Source of the DNA: Gillisia mitskevichiae
GTDB lineage: Bacteria; Bacteroidota; Bacteroidia; Flavobacteriales; Flavobacteriaceae
Length of the DNA: 64,000 bases
NCBI RefSeq assembly: GCF_003634585.1
Contig: NZ_RBLG01000002.1
Location: 682,001 to 746,000 of the forward strand
Direction of reading: 5' to 3'
Shown here: piece by piece, positions 16,687 through 25,894 of the stretch
How positions within the stretch are numbered: position 1 is the first letter of the stretch
Layout of the letters: each line of letters starts with the position of its first letter
Notes under the pieces: model-generated
The model's input: only the letters and a program-made list of their open reading frames with translations
Database searches by the model: none
What the model was told of the DNA's origin: nothing
Made by a program: the position numbers and the translations under genes

Positions 16687-17490
16687 ATGAAAAGATCAAT
16701 ATTTGCCATAATCTGTATGGGATTTTTATTTACCTCCTGTAAAAACGAAGAAAAAAAAGAAGCCTTATCTGCAAATGAAACTGAGCTTACTGCTGAAGTA
16801 GATCAGGAAATGGAAACAACTTCAGATTTGAACATTGAGCCTATATCCCATGCAACTGCTGTTATTAAGTGGGGAGATGCAGTGATGTATACAGATCCTG
16901 TAGGTGGCGCAGAAGTGTTTGAAGGAAAAGATGCTCCTAATTTTATCTTGATCACAGATATTCATGGAGATCATATGGATGCTAAAACATTGGAAGCACT
17001 TGAATTAGGAGACACAAAAATCATTGTCCCACAAGCGGTTAAAGATCAATTACCTAAAGAAATGGCATCTAATTTATTAGTGATGAATAATGGCGATACT
17101 AAGGAAATGATGGGATTTTCAATTAAAGCTGTTCCTATGTATAATTTACCTGAAGCTAAAGATGCAATGCATACAAAAGGAAGAGGTAATGGGTATGTAA
17201 TTGAAAAAGATGGACAACGTTTATATATCTCTGGAGATACTGAAGATATCCCAGAAATGAGAGAATTAAAAAATATAGACGTAGCTTTAGTTTGTATGAA
17301 TTTACCATACACCATGACTGTGGAGGATGCCGCAGATGGCGTTTTAGCCTTTGCTCCTAAACAAGTATATCCATATCATTATAGAGGAAAAGATGGATTG
17401 TCTGACGTTTCTAAATTCAAGGAATTGGTGAACAAAGGAAACAAAGAGATTAAAGTAGTTCAATTGAACTGGTATCCGGAAATGAAGTAA
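16687..17490 (+). CDS. Metallo-beta-lactamase-fold lipoprotein hydrolase
   Basis: A 267-residue lipoprotein (lipobox FLFTSC, Cys18) with a long charged tether to about residue 50. The mature part is a metallo-beta-lactamase-fold domain: PISHATAVIKW, then TDIHGDHMD in place of the usual HxHxDH, then YISGDTED, and a late VYPYHYRG histidine. The first metal-binding histidine pair is thus degenerate (D-I-H-G-D-H), as in UlaG-like and YtkL-like proteins. It probably faces the periplasm; the substrate is unknown. It is monocistronic and convergent with the DUF1232 gene, 8 bases apart. Confidence 0.88.
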   Translation: MKRSIFAIICMGFLFTSCKNEEKKEALSANETELTAEVDQEMETTSDLNIEPISHATAVIKWGDAVMYTDPVGGAEVFEGKDAPNFILITDIHGDHMDAKTLEALELGDTKIIVPQAVKDQLPKEMASNLLVMNNGDTKEMMGFSIKAVPMYNLPEAKDAMHTKGRGNGYVIEKDGQRLYISGDTEDIPEMRELKNIDVALVCMNLPYTMTVEDAADGVLAFAPKQVYPYHYRGKDGLSDVSKFKELVNKGNKEIKVVQLNWYPEMK

Positions 17491-17498
17491 GATTGAAA

Positions 17499-17900
17499 CT
17501 AAAAATAGCTGGTCTTTCCTTGGAAATAGGTAAACAGTTTATAGATCACAATTAACCATATAAAAAGGATGAAAAAAGCAACCAGCCAGTTGTTCTTTTT
17601 CATCCTTTTTGGGTTTTTAATGGCCTCTGCCCTAGCCTCCAGAACTACTATCTCTGGAATTAATTTTATTGACGCAGCAATTAAAAGTGGAACTAATATT
17701 AAATCATCTAAAATTCCAAGAATTGGAATAAAATCCGGGATAAGATCTATAGGACTAAGTAGATACCCGACTGTTAAGCCAATGAGTATTTTTGCCATCA
17801 ACGGAGTTCGAGGATCGGTATAGGCTATAGATAAAACCTGAATTTCTTTCTTAAGTTTCTTAACCTTAGATTTAAGTTTATTCAGAAAGTTCAAGTTCAA
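17499..17900 (-). CDS. YkvA-type DUF1232 membrane protein
   Basis: A 133-residue protein with a DUF1232 core: YTDPRTPLMAKILIG, then YLLSPIDLIPDFIPILGILDD (about 48-68), then VPLLIAASIKLIPE. Two to three hydrophobic segments are seen, the last at about 108-126. Function of the family is unknown. The only start in frame at the expected place is TTG (17900), since a stop codon lies immediately upstream; a second TTG follows two codons on. The gene converges on the MBL lipoprotein gene with 8 bases between. Confidence 0.85.
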   Translation of the reverse strand: MNLNFLNKLKSKVKKLKKEIQVLSIAYTDPRTPLMAKILIGLTVGYLLSPIDLIPDFIPILGILDDLILVPLLIAASIKLIPEIVVLEARAEAIKNPKRMKKNNWLVAFFILFIWLIVIYKLFTYFQGKTSYF

Positions 17901-17953
17901 TTAATTTAGGATTGTATAATAACAAAGAGTTCTATAAAAACTGAAAAACCATT

Positions 17954-18027
17954 GTCTACCTGAATTTATTTCAGAATCCAAAAACCTTTCACTCATATTA
18001 GATGCTGAAACAAGTTCAGCTTGACGG
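17954..18027. repeat. REP-like pair of inverted units
   Basis: Unit one (17954-17979) contains CCTGAATTTATTTCAGAATC and resembles the unit at 2701-2727. Unit two (18000-18027) is the inverse form, reading CGTCAAGCTGAACTTGTTTC on the minus strand. It sits between the DUF1232 and glyA genes. Confidence 0.6.
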
Positions 18028-18061
18028 TTTAGTCAACTTTTATAGAACCCCTTAATATTAA

Positions 18062-19336
18062 CTAGCCATTAAAAAGTGGAAGATCTTGCATCATATCCAG
18101 AACTTCTGCTTCAACTTTTATCAACTCCGTGTCATCTTCAAAATTGGTGATCACACGATCTATAAGATCTACGATCTTCGTCATATCATCTTCTTTAAGT
18201 CCACGCGTGGTTACAGCTGCAGTTCCAATTCTAATCCCAGATGTAACAAAAGGAGACTTATCATCAAAAGGAACCATATTTTTATTCACAGTGATCTCTG
18301 CCATCCCCAAAGCTTCTTCTGCTTGTTTTCCAGTTATATTCTTATTTCTAAGATCTATTAGCATCATATGGTTATCTGTTCCGCCAGAGATCACATCGTA
18401 ATCTTTAGCCACGAACGCAGCTGCCAAAGCTTTTGCGTTTTTCTTAACCTGAACCATATAATGAAGAAAATCATCTGTAAGAGCCTCACCAAATGCTACA
18501 GCCTTCGCTGCGATAATATGCTCTAAAGGTCCACCTTGGTTTCCAGGAAATACTCCACTATCTAGTAAAGCGGACATTTTTTTAAGATTACCATTCTTCA
18601 ATTTTAAACCAAAAGGATTATCAAAATCTTTCCCCATCATGATAATTCCACCACGAGGTCCACGTAAAGTTTTATGGGTTGTAGAAGTTACTACATGACA
18701 ATGAGGTAAAGGATCCCCTAAAAGACCTTTAGCAATAAGTCCTGCAGGGTGTGCGATATCTGCAAATAAAATAGCCCCAACACTATCGGCTATTTCTCTA
18801 AACCTTTTATAATCTATTTCTCTTGAATATGCTGAAGCTCCTGCAATGATCATTTTAGGTTTTTCCCTTTCAGCAATCTCCGCCACGGCATCATAATCTA
18901 TTAATCCTGTTTCTTTAACTACCCCGTAAAACACAGGTGTGTATAATCTTCCAGAAAAATTTACTGGAGAACCATGAGTTAAATGACCTCCATGAGAAAG
19001 ATCGAAACCAAGAAATTTATCTCCTGGTTGCATACAGGCATGAAAAACTGCTGTATTAGCCTGAGAACCAGAATGTGGTTGCACATTAGCATATTCCGCA
19101 TTAAAAAGTTCTTTCAGGCGATCTATAGCCAAAGTTTCTACCTCATCTACGATCTCACAACCTCCATAATATCTTTTTCCCGGATATCCTTCAGCGTATT
19201 TATTTGTTAGTACAGATCCGGCCGCCTGAAGCACCTGATCACTCACAAAATTCTCACTAGCAATTAGTTCTAAACCATTCAGTTGACGGTTTCTTTCAGC
19301 TTCTATCAGATCAAAAATTTGTGTATCTTGTTGCAT
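18062..19336 (-). CDS. glyA: Serine hydroxymethyltransferase
   Basis: GlyA interconverts serine and glycine while loading tetrahydrofolate with a one-carbon unit, using PLP, in the cytoplasm. The 424-residue length is normal for the bacterial enzyme. The PLP lysine is K222 in [16 protein letters not shown]; the start [11 protein letters not shown], the [16 protein letters not shown] run (45-60) and HAD-like [10 protein letters not shown] are all conserved. A TACTTTTG box lies 26 bp upstream on the minus strand (19370-19363). It is divergent from fahA. Confidence 0.98.
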   Translation of the reverse strand: MQQDTQIFDLIEAERNRQLNGLELIASENFVSDQVLQAAGSVLTNKYAEGYPGKRYYGGCEIVDEVETLAIDRLKELFNAEYANVQPHSGSQANTAVFHACMQPGDKFLGFDLSHGGHLTHGSPVNFSGRLYTPVFYGVVKETGLIDYDAVAEIAEREKPKMIIAGASAYSREIDYKRFREIADSVGAILFADIAHPAGLIAKGLLGDPLPHCHVVTSTTHKTLRGPRGGIIMMGKDFDNPFGLKLKNGNLKKMSALLDSGVFPGNQGGPLEHIIAAKAVAFGEALTDDFLHYMVQVKKNAKALAAAFVAKDYDVISGGTDNHMMLIDLRNKNITGKQAEEALGMAEITVNKNMVPFDDKSPFVTSGIRIGTAAVTTRGLKEDDMTKIVDLIDRVITNFEDDTELIKVEAEVLDMMQDLPLFNG

Positions 19337-19362
19337 GTTACATTTTTACGTTAAATATTCCT

Positions 19363-19370
19363 CAAAAGTA
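19363..19370 (-). promoter_or_regulatory. -7 box TACTTTTG for glyA
   Basis: On the minus strand TACTTTTG matches TAnnTTTG, ending 26 bases before the glyA ATG. Confidence 0.5.
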
Positions 19371-19402
19371 ACAATTCCAATCGGTTAATTGCTGGAAAAT
19401 AA

Positions 19403-19410
19403 TAACTTTG
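19403..19410 (+). promoter_or_regulatory. -7 box TAACTTTG for fahA
   Basis: TAACTTTG matches TAnnTTTG and lies 35 bases before the fahA ATG. The divergent glyA box is 32 bp to the left. Confidence 0.5.
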
Positions 19411-19445
19411 AAATCAATACATTTAAGAATAAAACAAAATAATAT

Positions 19446-20747
19446 ATGCCTATTACAGCAAATGATCCTAAAAGAAAAACCTGGCTGGACATTCCAAATG
19501 ATACTGATTTTCCAATTCAAAATATTCCTTTTGGTGTATTTTTAACTAGAGATGATATTATTACTATTGGGACCAGAATCGGTGATTACGCCATTGATCT
19601 AGGCGCCCTACATCAATTAGGATATTTTGACGAGATTCCACTTACAGATGATATTTTTCTTCAAGATACTTTAAACGATTTCATATCGGATGGTAAAAAA
19701 ACATGGCGTTTGGTGAGAAACCGAATCGCTGATATTTTTGACGCCAAAAATCCACAATTAAAGGATAATCAAGATCACCGAAATACGGTTCTTTTTACAC
19801 TAGATGAAATTGAGATGCAACTACCTGTGCAGGTGGGAGATTATACCGATTTCTATTCTAGTAAAGAACATGCTACGAATGTAGGAACTATGTTTCGTGA
19901 TCCAGATAATGCCCTTTTACCAAACTGGTTGCATATTCCTGTTGGATACCATGGAAGAAGTTCTTCTATAATCCCTAGTGGAATCCCAGTACATCGACCA
20001 CAAGGTCAGACTTTACCTGCTGGAGCTACAGAACCGGTTTTTGGACCTTCTAAATTGGTGGATTTTGAATTGGAAATGGCTTTTATAACTACAGATGGAA
20101 ATCCTATTGGAGAGCCTATTCCTATAGATGAGGCTGAGGATTACATTTTCGGGATGGTTTTATTTAATGACTGGAGCGCAAGAGATATTCAGAAATGGGA
20201 GTATGTGCCATTAGGCCCCTTTTTAGCTAAGAATTTCGCCTCTTCCATCTCTCCATGGATAGTTACATTAGATGCTTTAGAGCCCTTTAGAACGACGAGT
20301 CCGGAACCGGAAAAGGAATTACTTCCTTATCTTAAATTTAAAGGAAAGAAGAGTTTCAATATTAATTTAGAGGTTGCTATCCAACCAGAAAATAAAGAAG
20401 AAACAACGATCTCTAGATCCAATTTTAAATATATGTATTGGAACATGAGTCAGCAGTTGGCTCATCATACTGTGAACGGATGCCCAATTAATTCTGGAGA
20501 CATGATGGGTTCTGGAACTATTTCTGGACCAACTCCAGATTCTTATGGATCTATGTTGGAACTATCATGGAGAGGTGAAAAACCTGTAAAACTAAATGAT
20601 GGTAGCGAACGTAAATTCATCCAAGATAACGACACAGTTATCATGCGCGGTTATTGTGAAGGAAAAGATAGAAGAATTGGTTTTGGGGAGGTTAGCACTA
20701 AACTTTTACCAGTTTATGAACCACAAACGAAAACGAAGAAGAAATAA
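19446..20747 (+). CDS. fahA: Fumarylacetoacetase (tyrosine degradation)
   Basis: FahA splits fumarylacetoacetate into fumarate and acetoacetate, the last step of tyrosine breakdown. At 433 residues it has the full two-domain build. Metal and catalytic motifs are present: DYTDFYSSKEHATNVG (about 132-147), the KLVDFELEM stretch, NDWSARDIQKWEYVPLGPFLAKNF, and GSGTISGP near 355. The C-terminus is Lys-rich (TKTKKK). The other tyrosine genes (hppD, hmgA) are not in this window. A strong bidirectional terminator follows. Confidence 0.97.
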   Translation: MPITANDPKRKTWLDIPNDTDFPIQNIPFGVFLTRDDIITIGTRIGDYAIDLGALHQLGYFDEIPLTDDIFLQDTLNDFISDGKKTWRLVRNRIADIFDAKNPQLKDNQDHRNTVLFTLDEIEMQLPVQVGDYTDFYSSKEHATNVGTMFRDPDNALLPNWLHIPVGYHGRSSSIIPSGIPVHRPQGQTLPAGATEPVFGPSKLVDFELEMAFITTDGNPIGEPIPIDEAEDYIFGMVLFNDWSARDIQKWEYVPLGPFLAKNFASSISPWIVTLDALEPFRTTSPEPEKELLPYLKFKGKKSFNINLEVAIQPENKEETTISRSNFKYMYWNMSQQLAHHTVNGCPINSGDMMGSGTISGPTPDSYGSMLELSWRGEKPVKLNDGSERKFIQDNDTVIMRGYCEGKDRRIGFGEVSTKLLPVYEPQTKTKKK

Positions 20748-20764
20748 ATTCTTTCAATTATAAA

Positions 20765-20800
20765 AAAATGGCTATCTAATACTAATTAGATAGCCATTTT
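20765..20800. terminator. Bidirectional terminator between fahA and the small gene
   Basis: A perfect 16-bp stem (20765-20780 with 20785-20800) with loop ACTA and A/T tails on both sides, so it can serve fahA on plus and the small gene on minus. Confidence 0.9.
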
Positions 20801-20822
20801 TCTTTCAGATCAATTCTCCGAA

Positions 20823-20939
20823 TTACTTTTTAGTACTTTGAGAATCTTTCTTTTGTCCACCTGTTTGAGGATTACTCTTTGTTCCAGGTTTCTGAGTTGA
20901 TTTTTGATCTTTCTTTTGCTGATCTTTTTGATTTTCCAT
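20823..20939 (-). CDS. Small Lys/Gln-rich hydrophilic protein, 38 residues
   Basis: ATG at 20939 opens a complete 38-codon frame ending in TAA at 20823, just inside a strong terminator. The product starts MENQKDQQKKDQKSTQK and continues with PGTKSNPQTGGQKKDS; it is almost wholly Lys, Gln, Asp, Ser and Thr, with no hydrophobic core, so it should be disordered. The low-complexity make-up is not what random AT-rich DNA gives, and placement against a terminator supports a real gene. I do not recognise a family; a stress-type hydrophilin is one guess. Function unknown. Confidence 0.6.
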   Translation of the reverse strand: MENQKDQQKKDQKSTQKPGTKSNPQTGGQKKDSQSTKK

Positions 20940-21075
20940 GATACTATATTAAAATGGTTAATAAATAATAGTATGAAGATACGTGTGTAATTTCTTACTT
21001 AATAGATCTTTATAACAATTTTAACCAACCCTACTAAAAGCTTACAAAAAGAAAATTGTAAGAAATACGTGTTAA

Positions 21076-21468
21076 TTATACTGTCTTTAATTTCTCCACA
21101 TCTATCTCACTATGTGAAGCATTATAAATAGCTTTTCCATCCTTGATAACAATTAATTGCGGGCTTTCATGAGGAACATTAAATCTAGTGGCAATCTTAT
21201 TAGAAATGTCTCGATAGCTTAATAGATCTAGAAAATATAATTTAATGGAATCTGGTTCCAGATTATAATTTTGCTCGAATTGTCTTAATACCATTCTACT
21301 AATTCCACAGGAAGTAGAATGTTTTAAGATTGCTATTGGTTGATTAGAAGAATCATCAGCTATTTCTTCCAATGTTTCAATTTGAGTCAGCTGAATCCAA
21401 GGAACACTTATTTTTTCTGGTTTATTTTCGTTAGAATCAGACTTGAACATTTTATCAAAAAATCCCAT
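21076..21468 (-). CDS. ytxJ: Bacillithiol-system redox protein YtxJ
   Basis: A thioredoxin-like protein of the YtxJ (DUF2847) family, thought to act as a bacilliredoxin-type monothiol protein in bacillithiol-producing bacteria. I choose the ATG at 21468 (MGFFDKMFKSD), giving 130 residues; an ATG two codons upstream (21474) and a longer extension to 21519 are possible but unconserved in look. The active-site run is KHSTSCGISRMVLRQFE, with a single Cys in SCG, and the C-terminal SPQLIVIKDGKAIYNASH strand-helix is typical. Together with bshB1 it points to bacillithiol as the main thiol of this organism. Confidence 0.9.
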   Translation of the reverse strand: MGFFDKMFKSDSNENKPEKISVPWIQLTQIETLEEIADDSSNQPIAILKHSTSCGISRMVLRQFEQNYNLEPDSIKLYFLDLLSYRDISNKIATRFNVPHESPQLIVIKDGKAIYNASHSEIDVEKLKTV

Positions 21469-21594
21469 ATTCATTTTTATTTTAGATTGCAAAAATAGGA
21501 TTTCAAGTAATAAAACCATCCATCCAAATATAAAAGTTTAATTAAAGAACTCTAATTACAAAATTCTAAATGCGTAACTTAATGTATAATTAGA

Positions 21595-21667
21595 CAGACA
21601 AAATGTCTGCACAAACCCAGTGATAGCGGTCATTTTGACAGTGCTGTTCTGTTGGTATATGCTTTGA
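21595..21667 (+). promoter_or_regulatory. Symmetric elements and possible promoter upstream of clpB
   Basis: Two related symmetric elements lie here: CAGACAAAATGTCTG at 21595-21609 and GTCATTTTGAC at 21629-21639. They are followed by TTGGTATATGCTTTGA (21652-21667), which has a GG at the -24 position of a sigma-54 promoter but GA, not GC, at -12. No TAnnTTTG box is seen. This may be a heat-shock control region; the regulator is not known. Confidence 0.4.
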
Positions 21668-21697
21668 TATTTACGTTTTGTATTTAAATCTAATCAC

Positions 21698-24307
21698 ATG
21701 AATTTAAACAACTTTACTATAAAATCACAAGAGGCAATTCAGCAAGCTCAACAACTTGCCCAGGAATTAGGTCATCAACAAATAGAAAACGAACATATCT
21801 TCAAAGCCATTACCTTGGTCGATGAAAATGTAACTCCCTTCCTTCTTAAAAAACTTAATATTAACGTTGGGCTTTTTACCCAAATTTTAGATAAAACTTT
21901 AGAGAATTTCCCAAAAGTTACTGGGGGAGAGATAATGCTGTCTAGAACCGCATCTGCTACTTTAAATGAAGCTAGTAGTATTGCCAATAAAATGAAAGAT
22001 GAATATGTTTCTATTGAACATCTTATTTTGGCAATATTTAAATCTTCCAGTAAAGTAGGCCAGATCTTGAAGGATCAAGGTGCTTCAGAAAAAAATCTTA
22101 GAGCCGCTATAGAGGAATTGCGTAAAGGAGATCGAGTAACCTCCCAAAGTGCGGAAGAGACATACAATTCTCTTAATAAATACGCTAAAAATCTAAATAA
22201 ATTAGCTGAAGAAGGTAAACTAGACCCGGTTATTGGTCGTGATGAAGAAATTAGAAGAGTACTACAGATTCTATCTAGAAGAACAAAAAATAATCCGATG
22301 CTAGTTGGAGAACCAGGAGTTGGAAAAACCGCAATTGCTGAAGGTTTAGCGCATAGGATCATAGATGGAGATATTCCTGAAAATTTAAAGAACAAACAAA
22401 TCTTCTCTCTAGATATGGGAGCTTTAATTGCAGGAGCTAAGTATAAAGGAGAGTTCGAGGAACGTTTAAAGGCGGTAATTAAAGAAGTTACCGAAAGCGA
22501 AGGAGATATTGTACTATTTATAGATGAGATCCACACTCTTGTTGGTGCCGGTGGCGGACAGGGAGCTATGGATGCCGCAAATATTTTAAAACCAGCATTA
22601 GCTCGAGGAGAATTAAGAGCTATCGGTGCCACTACCCTAGACGAATATCAAAAATATTTTGAAAAGGATAAAGCTCTGGAAAGACGCTTTCAAAAAGTAA
22701 TAGTAGATGAGCCAGATACAGAAAGTGCTATTTCTATTCTTCGTGGGATCAAGGAAAAATATGAAACTCACCATAAAGTACGCATCAAAGATGAAGCAAT
22801 TATTGCTGCGGTAGAACTTTCTCAGCGCTACATTACCAATCGTTTTCTTCCAGATAAGGCTATAGATCTTATGGATGAAGCTGCATCAAAAATTAGAATG
22901 GAGATAAATTCTAAACCAGAAGAATTGGATGTGCTGGATAGAAAAGTAACTCAATTGGAAATTGAAATTGAAGCTATAAAACGTGAAAATGACGAATCTA
23001 AATTAAAGATGCTTACTGCAGATCTTGCGAATCTTAAGGAAGAACGCAATGAACTTAATGCACGTTGGAAAAACGAAAAAGAGGTTGTAGATAATATTCA
23101 ATCGGCTAAATCTGATATCGAGCAATTTAAACTGGAAGCTGAAAGAGCTGAACGCGATGGTGATTATGGAAAGGTTGCAGAAATTAGATATGGTAAAATA
23201 AAAGAAGCACAAGAGCGATTAGAAAAACTGCAGCAGCAAGTTGAAGACAATCAGGATAGCAAAACGCTTATAAAAGAAGAAGTTACTTACGAGGATATTG
23301 CAGAAGTGGTTGCAAAATGGACTGGAGTTCCAGTTACCAAAATGCTACAAAGTGATCGTGAGAAATTGCTGAAACTAGAAGATGAGTTGCACAAGAGAGT
23401 TGTGGGACAAGAGGAAGCTATTCAAGCCGTAAGTGATGCTGTAAGAAGAAGCAGAGCCGGTTTACAAGATCAAAAGAAGCCCATTGGAACATTCTTATTT
23501 CTTGGTACTACTGGAGTTGGTAAAACAGAATTAGCGAAAGCGCTTGCTGAATATCTATTTGATGATGAATCTGCAATGACGAGGATCGATATGAGTGAAT
23601 ATCAAGAACGTCATGCTGTAAGTAGATTAGTAGGAGCTCCTCCAGGATACATTGGTTATGAAGAAGGCGGCCAACTTACTGAAGCTGTAAGAAGAAAACC
23701 TTATTCTGTGATTCTATTAGATGAAATTGAAAAGGCGCATCCAGATACTTTTAATATTTTGCTTCAGGTTTTAGATGAAGGTAGACTTACAGATAATAAA
23801 GGGCGTTTAGCCGATTTTAAGAATACCATTATCATTATGACCTCTAACATGGGTTCTAGTATTATTCAGGAGAAATTTGAAACTGTGAAAGATCTGGATA
23901 CTGCAATGGAAAGTGCAAAAGTGGAAGTTCTTGGATTACTAAAGCAAACAGTTCGCCCAGAATTTATTAATAGAATAGATGATATTATTCTGTTCACTCC
24001 GCTAAACAAAAAGGATATTCTTAAAATAGTAGGCCTTCAGTTAAATGGACTCAAAAAAATGCTTTTAAAGCAAAATATTGTTCTCGATGCCACTAAAGAA
24101 GCACTGGAATTCCTATCTAAACAAGGTTTCGATCCTCAGTATGGAGCAAGACCAGTGAAACGAGTTCTGCAACGTGAAGTATTAAACAAATTATCTAAAG
24201 AGATCTTATCTGGTAAAGTAAAAACAGATAGTATTATTTTGTTAGATGAGTTTAATGACACGTTAGTATTTAGAAATCAAGAAGAACTTGCAGGAAAAGA
24301 GGAATAA
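21698..24307 (+). CDS. clpB: ATP-dependent disaggregase ClpB
   Basis: ClpB is the Hsp100 disaggregase that works with DnaK to rescue aggregated proteins in the cytoplasm, as a hexamer. The 869-residue length is standard. In order: Clp N domain with two repeats (1-145), AAA domain 1 with Walker A GEPGVGKT (204-211) and Walker B FIDEIHTLVGAGG, the coiled-coil M domain (about 400-530), AAA domain 2 with Walker A GTTGVGKT (603-610) and LLDEIEKAHPD, and the D2 small domain (GFDPQYGARPVKRVLQ). The M domain marks it as ClpB, not ClpA/ClpC. Paired symmetric elements upstream suggest stress control. Confidence 0.98.
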   Translation: MNLNNFTIKSQEAIQQAQQLAQELGHQQIENEHIFKAITLVDENVTPFLLKKLNINVGLFTQILDKTLENFPKVTGGEIMLSRTASATLNEASSIANKMKDEYVSIEHLILAIFKSSSKVGQILKDQGASEKNLRAAIEELRKGDRVTSQSAEETYNSLNKYAKNLNKLAEEGKLDPVIGRDEEIRRVLQILSRRTKNNPMLVGEPGVGKTAIAEGLAHRIIDGDIPENLKNKQIFSLDMGALIAGAKYKGEFEERLKAVIKEVTESEGDIVLFIDEIHTLVGAGGGQGAMDAANILKPALARGELRAIGATTLDEYQKYFEKDKALERRFQKVIVDEPDTESAISILRGIKEKYETHHKVRIKDEAIIAAVELSQRYITNRFLPDKAIDLMDEAASKIRMEINSKPEELDVLDRKVTQLEIEIEAIKRENDESKLKMLTADLANLKEERNELNARWKNEKEVVDNIQSAKSDIEQFKLEAERAERDGDYGKVAEIRYGKIKEAQERLEKLQQQVEDNQDSKTLIKEEVTYEDIAEVVAKWTGVPVTKMLQSDREKLLKLEDELHKRVVGQEEAIQAVSDAVRRSRAGLQDQKKPIGTFLFLGTTGVGKTELAKALAEYLFDDESAMTRIDMSEYQERHAVSRLVGAPPGYIGYEEGGQLTEAVRRKPYSVILLDEIEKAHPDTFNILLQVLDEGRLTDNKGRLADFKNTIIIMTSNMGSSIIQEKFETVKDLDTAMESAKVEVLGLLKQTVRPEFINRIDDIILFTPLNKKDILKIVGLQLNGLKKMLLKQNIVLDATKEALEFLSKQGFDPQYGARPVKRVLQREVLNKLSKEILSGKVKTDSIILLDEFNDTLVFRNQEELAGKEE

Positions 24308-24396
24308 AAACATTCTAAGTTAAAACACCTCATCCTAGTTCTAATAGCCATCGGGATTAATCGAGAAGCTAAACTAGATAACTACAGTATTGTTGG

Positions 24397-24420
24397 AAGC
24401 TGGAACAAATTCAGCTTGAG
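24397..24420. repeat. Single REP-like half unit
   Basis: The segment from AAGCTGGAAC to TTCAGCTTGAG resembles the inverted half unit at 18000-18027. Only one half is present. Confidence 0.4.
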
Positions 24421-24433
24421 AATATTCACAAAA

Positions 24434-24465
24434 AAAAGGCTGCTTAATAAAATAAGCAGCCTTTT
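24434..24465. terminator. Bidirectional terminator between clpB and the CsbD gene
   Basis: A 13-bp perfect stem (24434-24446 with 24453-24465), loop ATAAAA, A-run on the left and T-run on the right. It can stop both convergent transcripts. Confidence 0.9.
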
Positions 24466-24487
24466 CTAATAAGTGAAGATCTATAAT

Positions 24488-24673
24488 CTACCACTTATCT
24501 ATTTCATCACGTAATTCCTCTTTGGTTTTACCTGTTTTTTCTTGTAAACGTCCCATCATCTCGTCAAACTTACCTTCACTGTAAGTTACATCATCATCGG
24601 TAAGCTTACCGTATTTTTGTTTGAATTCACCTTTAACTTGTTTCCATTTTCCTTCAATCTGATCATTATTCAT
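24488..24673 (-). CDS. CsbD family stress protein
   Basis: A 61-residue hydrophilic protein that is CsbD from end to end: MNNDQIEGKWKQVKGEFKQ, then KLTDDDVTYSEGKFDEMMGRLQEKTGKTKEEL. Family members are induced by general stress in other bacteria (in Bacillus under the sigma-B regulon); the biochemical role is unknown. It lies convergent to clpB behind a shared terminator. It is probably monocistronic. Confidence 0.93.
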   Translation of the reverse strand: MNNDQIEGKWKQVKGEFKQKYGKLTDDDVTYSEGKFDEMMGRLQEKTGKTKEELRDEIDKW

Positions 24674-24788
24674 AATTATGGTTTTTAGTTATTAATACTC
24701 AAATCTAAGATTTACTACTTCCCAAATGTGTCAACAAACTCCTATAATAATCTTAAGGATTTGTTATTTTTACCGTTTAACCCATTTC

Positions 24789-25886
24789 ATGAAAAGAATA
24801 TTATTATTAGTCATTGCAGTTGCCTCACTTACTTCATGTGGTACTCCTAAAAGATTGACATCTACAAATATTGAACTTCATTATTTAGATGATTATATTT
24901 TGCCTAGTGACCTTATGGTTGACGGAACTAAAGTTGGGGGCCTTTCGGGTATAGATTATTATAATGATACCTACTATCTAGTTTGCGATCATCCCGGGAA
25001 TCCAAGAATCTATAAGTCGGAAATTATACTGAAGCAAAATCTAATTGACACCGTTATTATTTCTGAAGTAATAAAGCTGAATAGATCTTCTGGCTTTTTA
25101 AAAGCAAATACTTTAGATCTTGAGTCTGTTAGAATTGATAGCGATCCTAACCAAATTATTTTAACTAGCGAAGGTTCTATTTCGAAGAATCAAAAACCTT
25201 CAATATTTTATGTGAATGCTGAAGGGAAGTATATTAAAAACTTCGAGCTACCAGATTACTTTGCTACAACTGGAGTTCAGAAACCAAGAAATAATGGCGT
25301 TTTTGAAGGTTTAACAACAGATTTCAAAAATGAAGGCTTTTGGGTAGGTATGGAACTTCCGCTGACTAAAGATGGTTCTAAACCCAAATTGTATCCTACC
25401 AAATCTCCAATAAGAATTACACATTACAATAAAGAATCTGGAAAAGCCGATGAACAATTTGTTATTTCACTGGAGAATATCTCAAAGATCCCTTGGAAAT
25501 ATTTTGCGGTTAATGGTCTTACTGAACTAATACAATATGCACCGAAAAAATTCCTTGTCTTGGAAAGAGCTTATTCTGCAGGTCATGGCAGTTATGGAAA
25601 TACCGTTCGGATATTCAATGTAAATTCAGAAAATGCTACCAATACTTTAGATTTTCAAAACCTAAGAAAGGAGAGGTATAACAAAGCCAACAAGGAGTTA
25701 GTTTTCGATTTTAAATCGGTGAAAAAGAGATTGACAGATGGGATTATAGATAATGTTGAAGGAATGACCTTTGGACCAGATCTACCAAATGGAAATAAAA
25801 CCTTAATTCTTGTTTCAGACAATAATTTTAATACTTTAGGAAAACAATTGAATCAAGTAATTCTGATGGAAGTCATCATTAAATAA
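24789..25886 (+). CDS. Esterase-like activity of phytase family lipoprotein
   Basis: The natural start is the ATG at 24789, giving 365 residues that begin MKRILLLVIAVASLTSCG, a lipoprotein signal with lipobox SLTSC; an upstream ATG at 24726 would put 21 non-signal residues ahead of it. The mature protein matches the phytase-like esterase family, with GGLSGIDYYNDTYYLVCDH at the first blade, LESVRIDSDPNQIILTSEG, NGVFEGLTTD, and a late NVEGMTFGPDLPNGNKTLILVSDNNF. This suggests a beta-propeller surface enzyme of uncertain substrate. It is followed 8 bases later by a histidine phosphatase, so the two likely form an operon for phosphate-ester use. Confidence 0.88.
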   Translation: MKRILLLVIAVASLTSCGTPKRLTSTNIELHYLDDYILPSDLMVDGTKVGGLSGIDYYNDTYYLVCDHPGNPRIYKSEIILKQNLIDTVIISEVIKLNRSSGFLKANTLDLESVRIDSDPNQIILTSEGSISKNQKPSIFYVNAEGKYIKNFELPDYFATTGVQKPRNNGVFEGLTTDFKNEGFWVGMELPLTKDGSKPKLYPTKSPIRITHYNKESGKADEQFVISLENISKIPWKYFAVNGLTELIQYAPKKFLVLERAYSAGHGSYGNTVRIFNVNSENATNTLDFQNLRKERYNKANKELVFDFKSVKKRLTDGIIDNVEGMTFGPDLPNGNKTLILVSDNNFNTLGKQLNQVILMEVIIK

Positions 25887-25894
25887 TAAAAAAT

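Larger units (their letters stand above)
20748..21075. other. Intergenic region with terminator and a small gene
   Basis: This 328-base stretch between fahA and ytxJ holds the bidirectional terminator at 20765-20800 and the 38-codon gene at 20823-20939. The part from 20940 to 21075 shows nothing further. Confidence 0.6.

Noticed and set aside
20940-21075. A further small gene or attachment site upstream of the 38-residue gene
   Set aside because: No conserved-looking frame, repeat or tRNA was seen in this stretch.
22075-22632. 185-codon minus-strand frame inside clpB
   Set aside because: It lies wholly antisense to an intact, conserved clpB reading frame and has no recognisable domain.
24726-24788. 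Upstream ATG extending the phytase-esterase-like protein
   Set aside because: The added 21 residues would displace the lipoprotein signal from the N-terminus.
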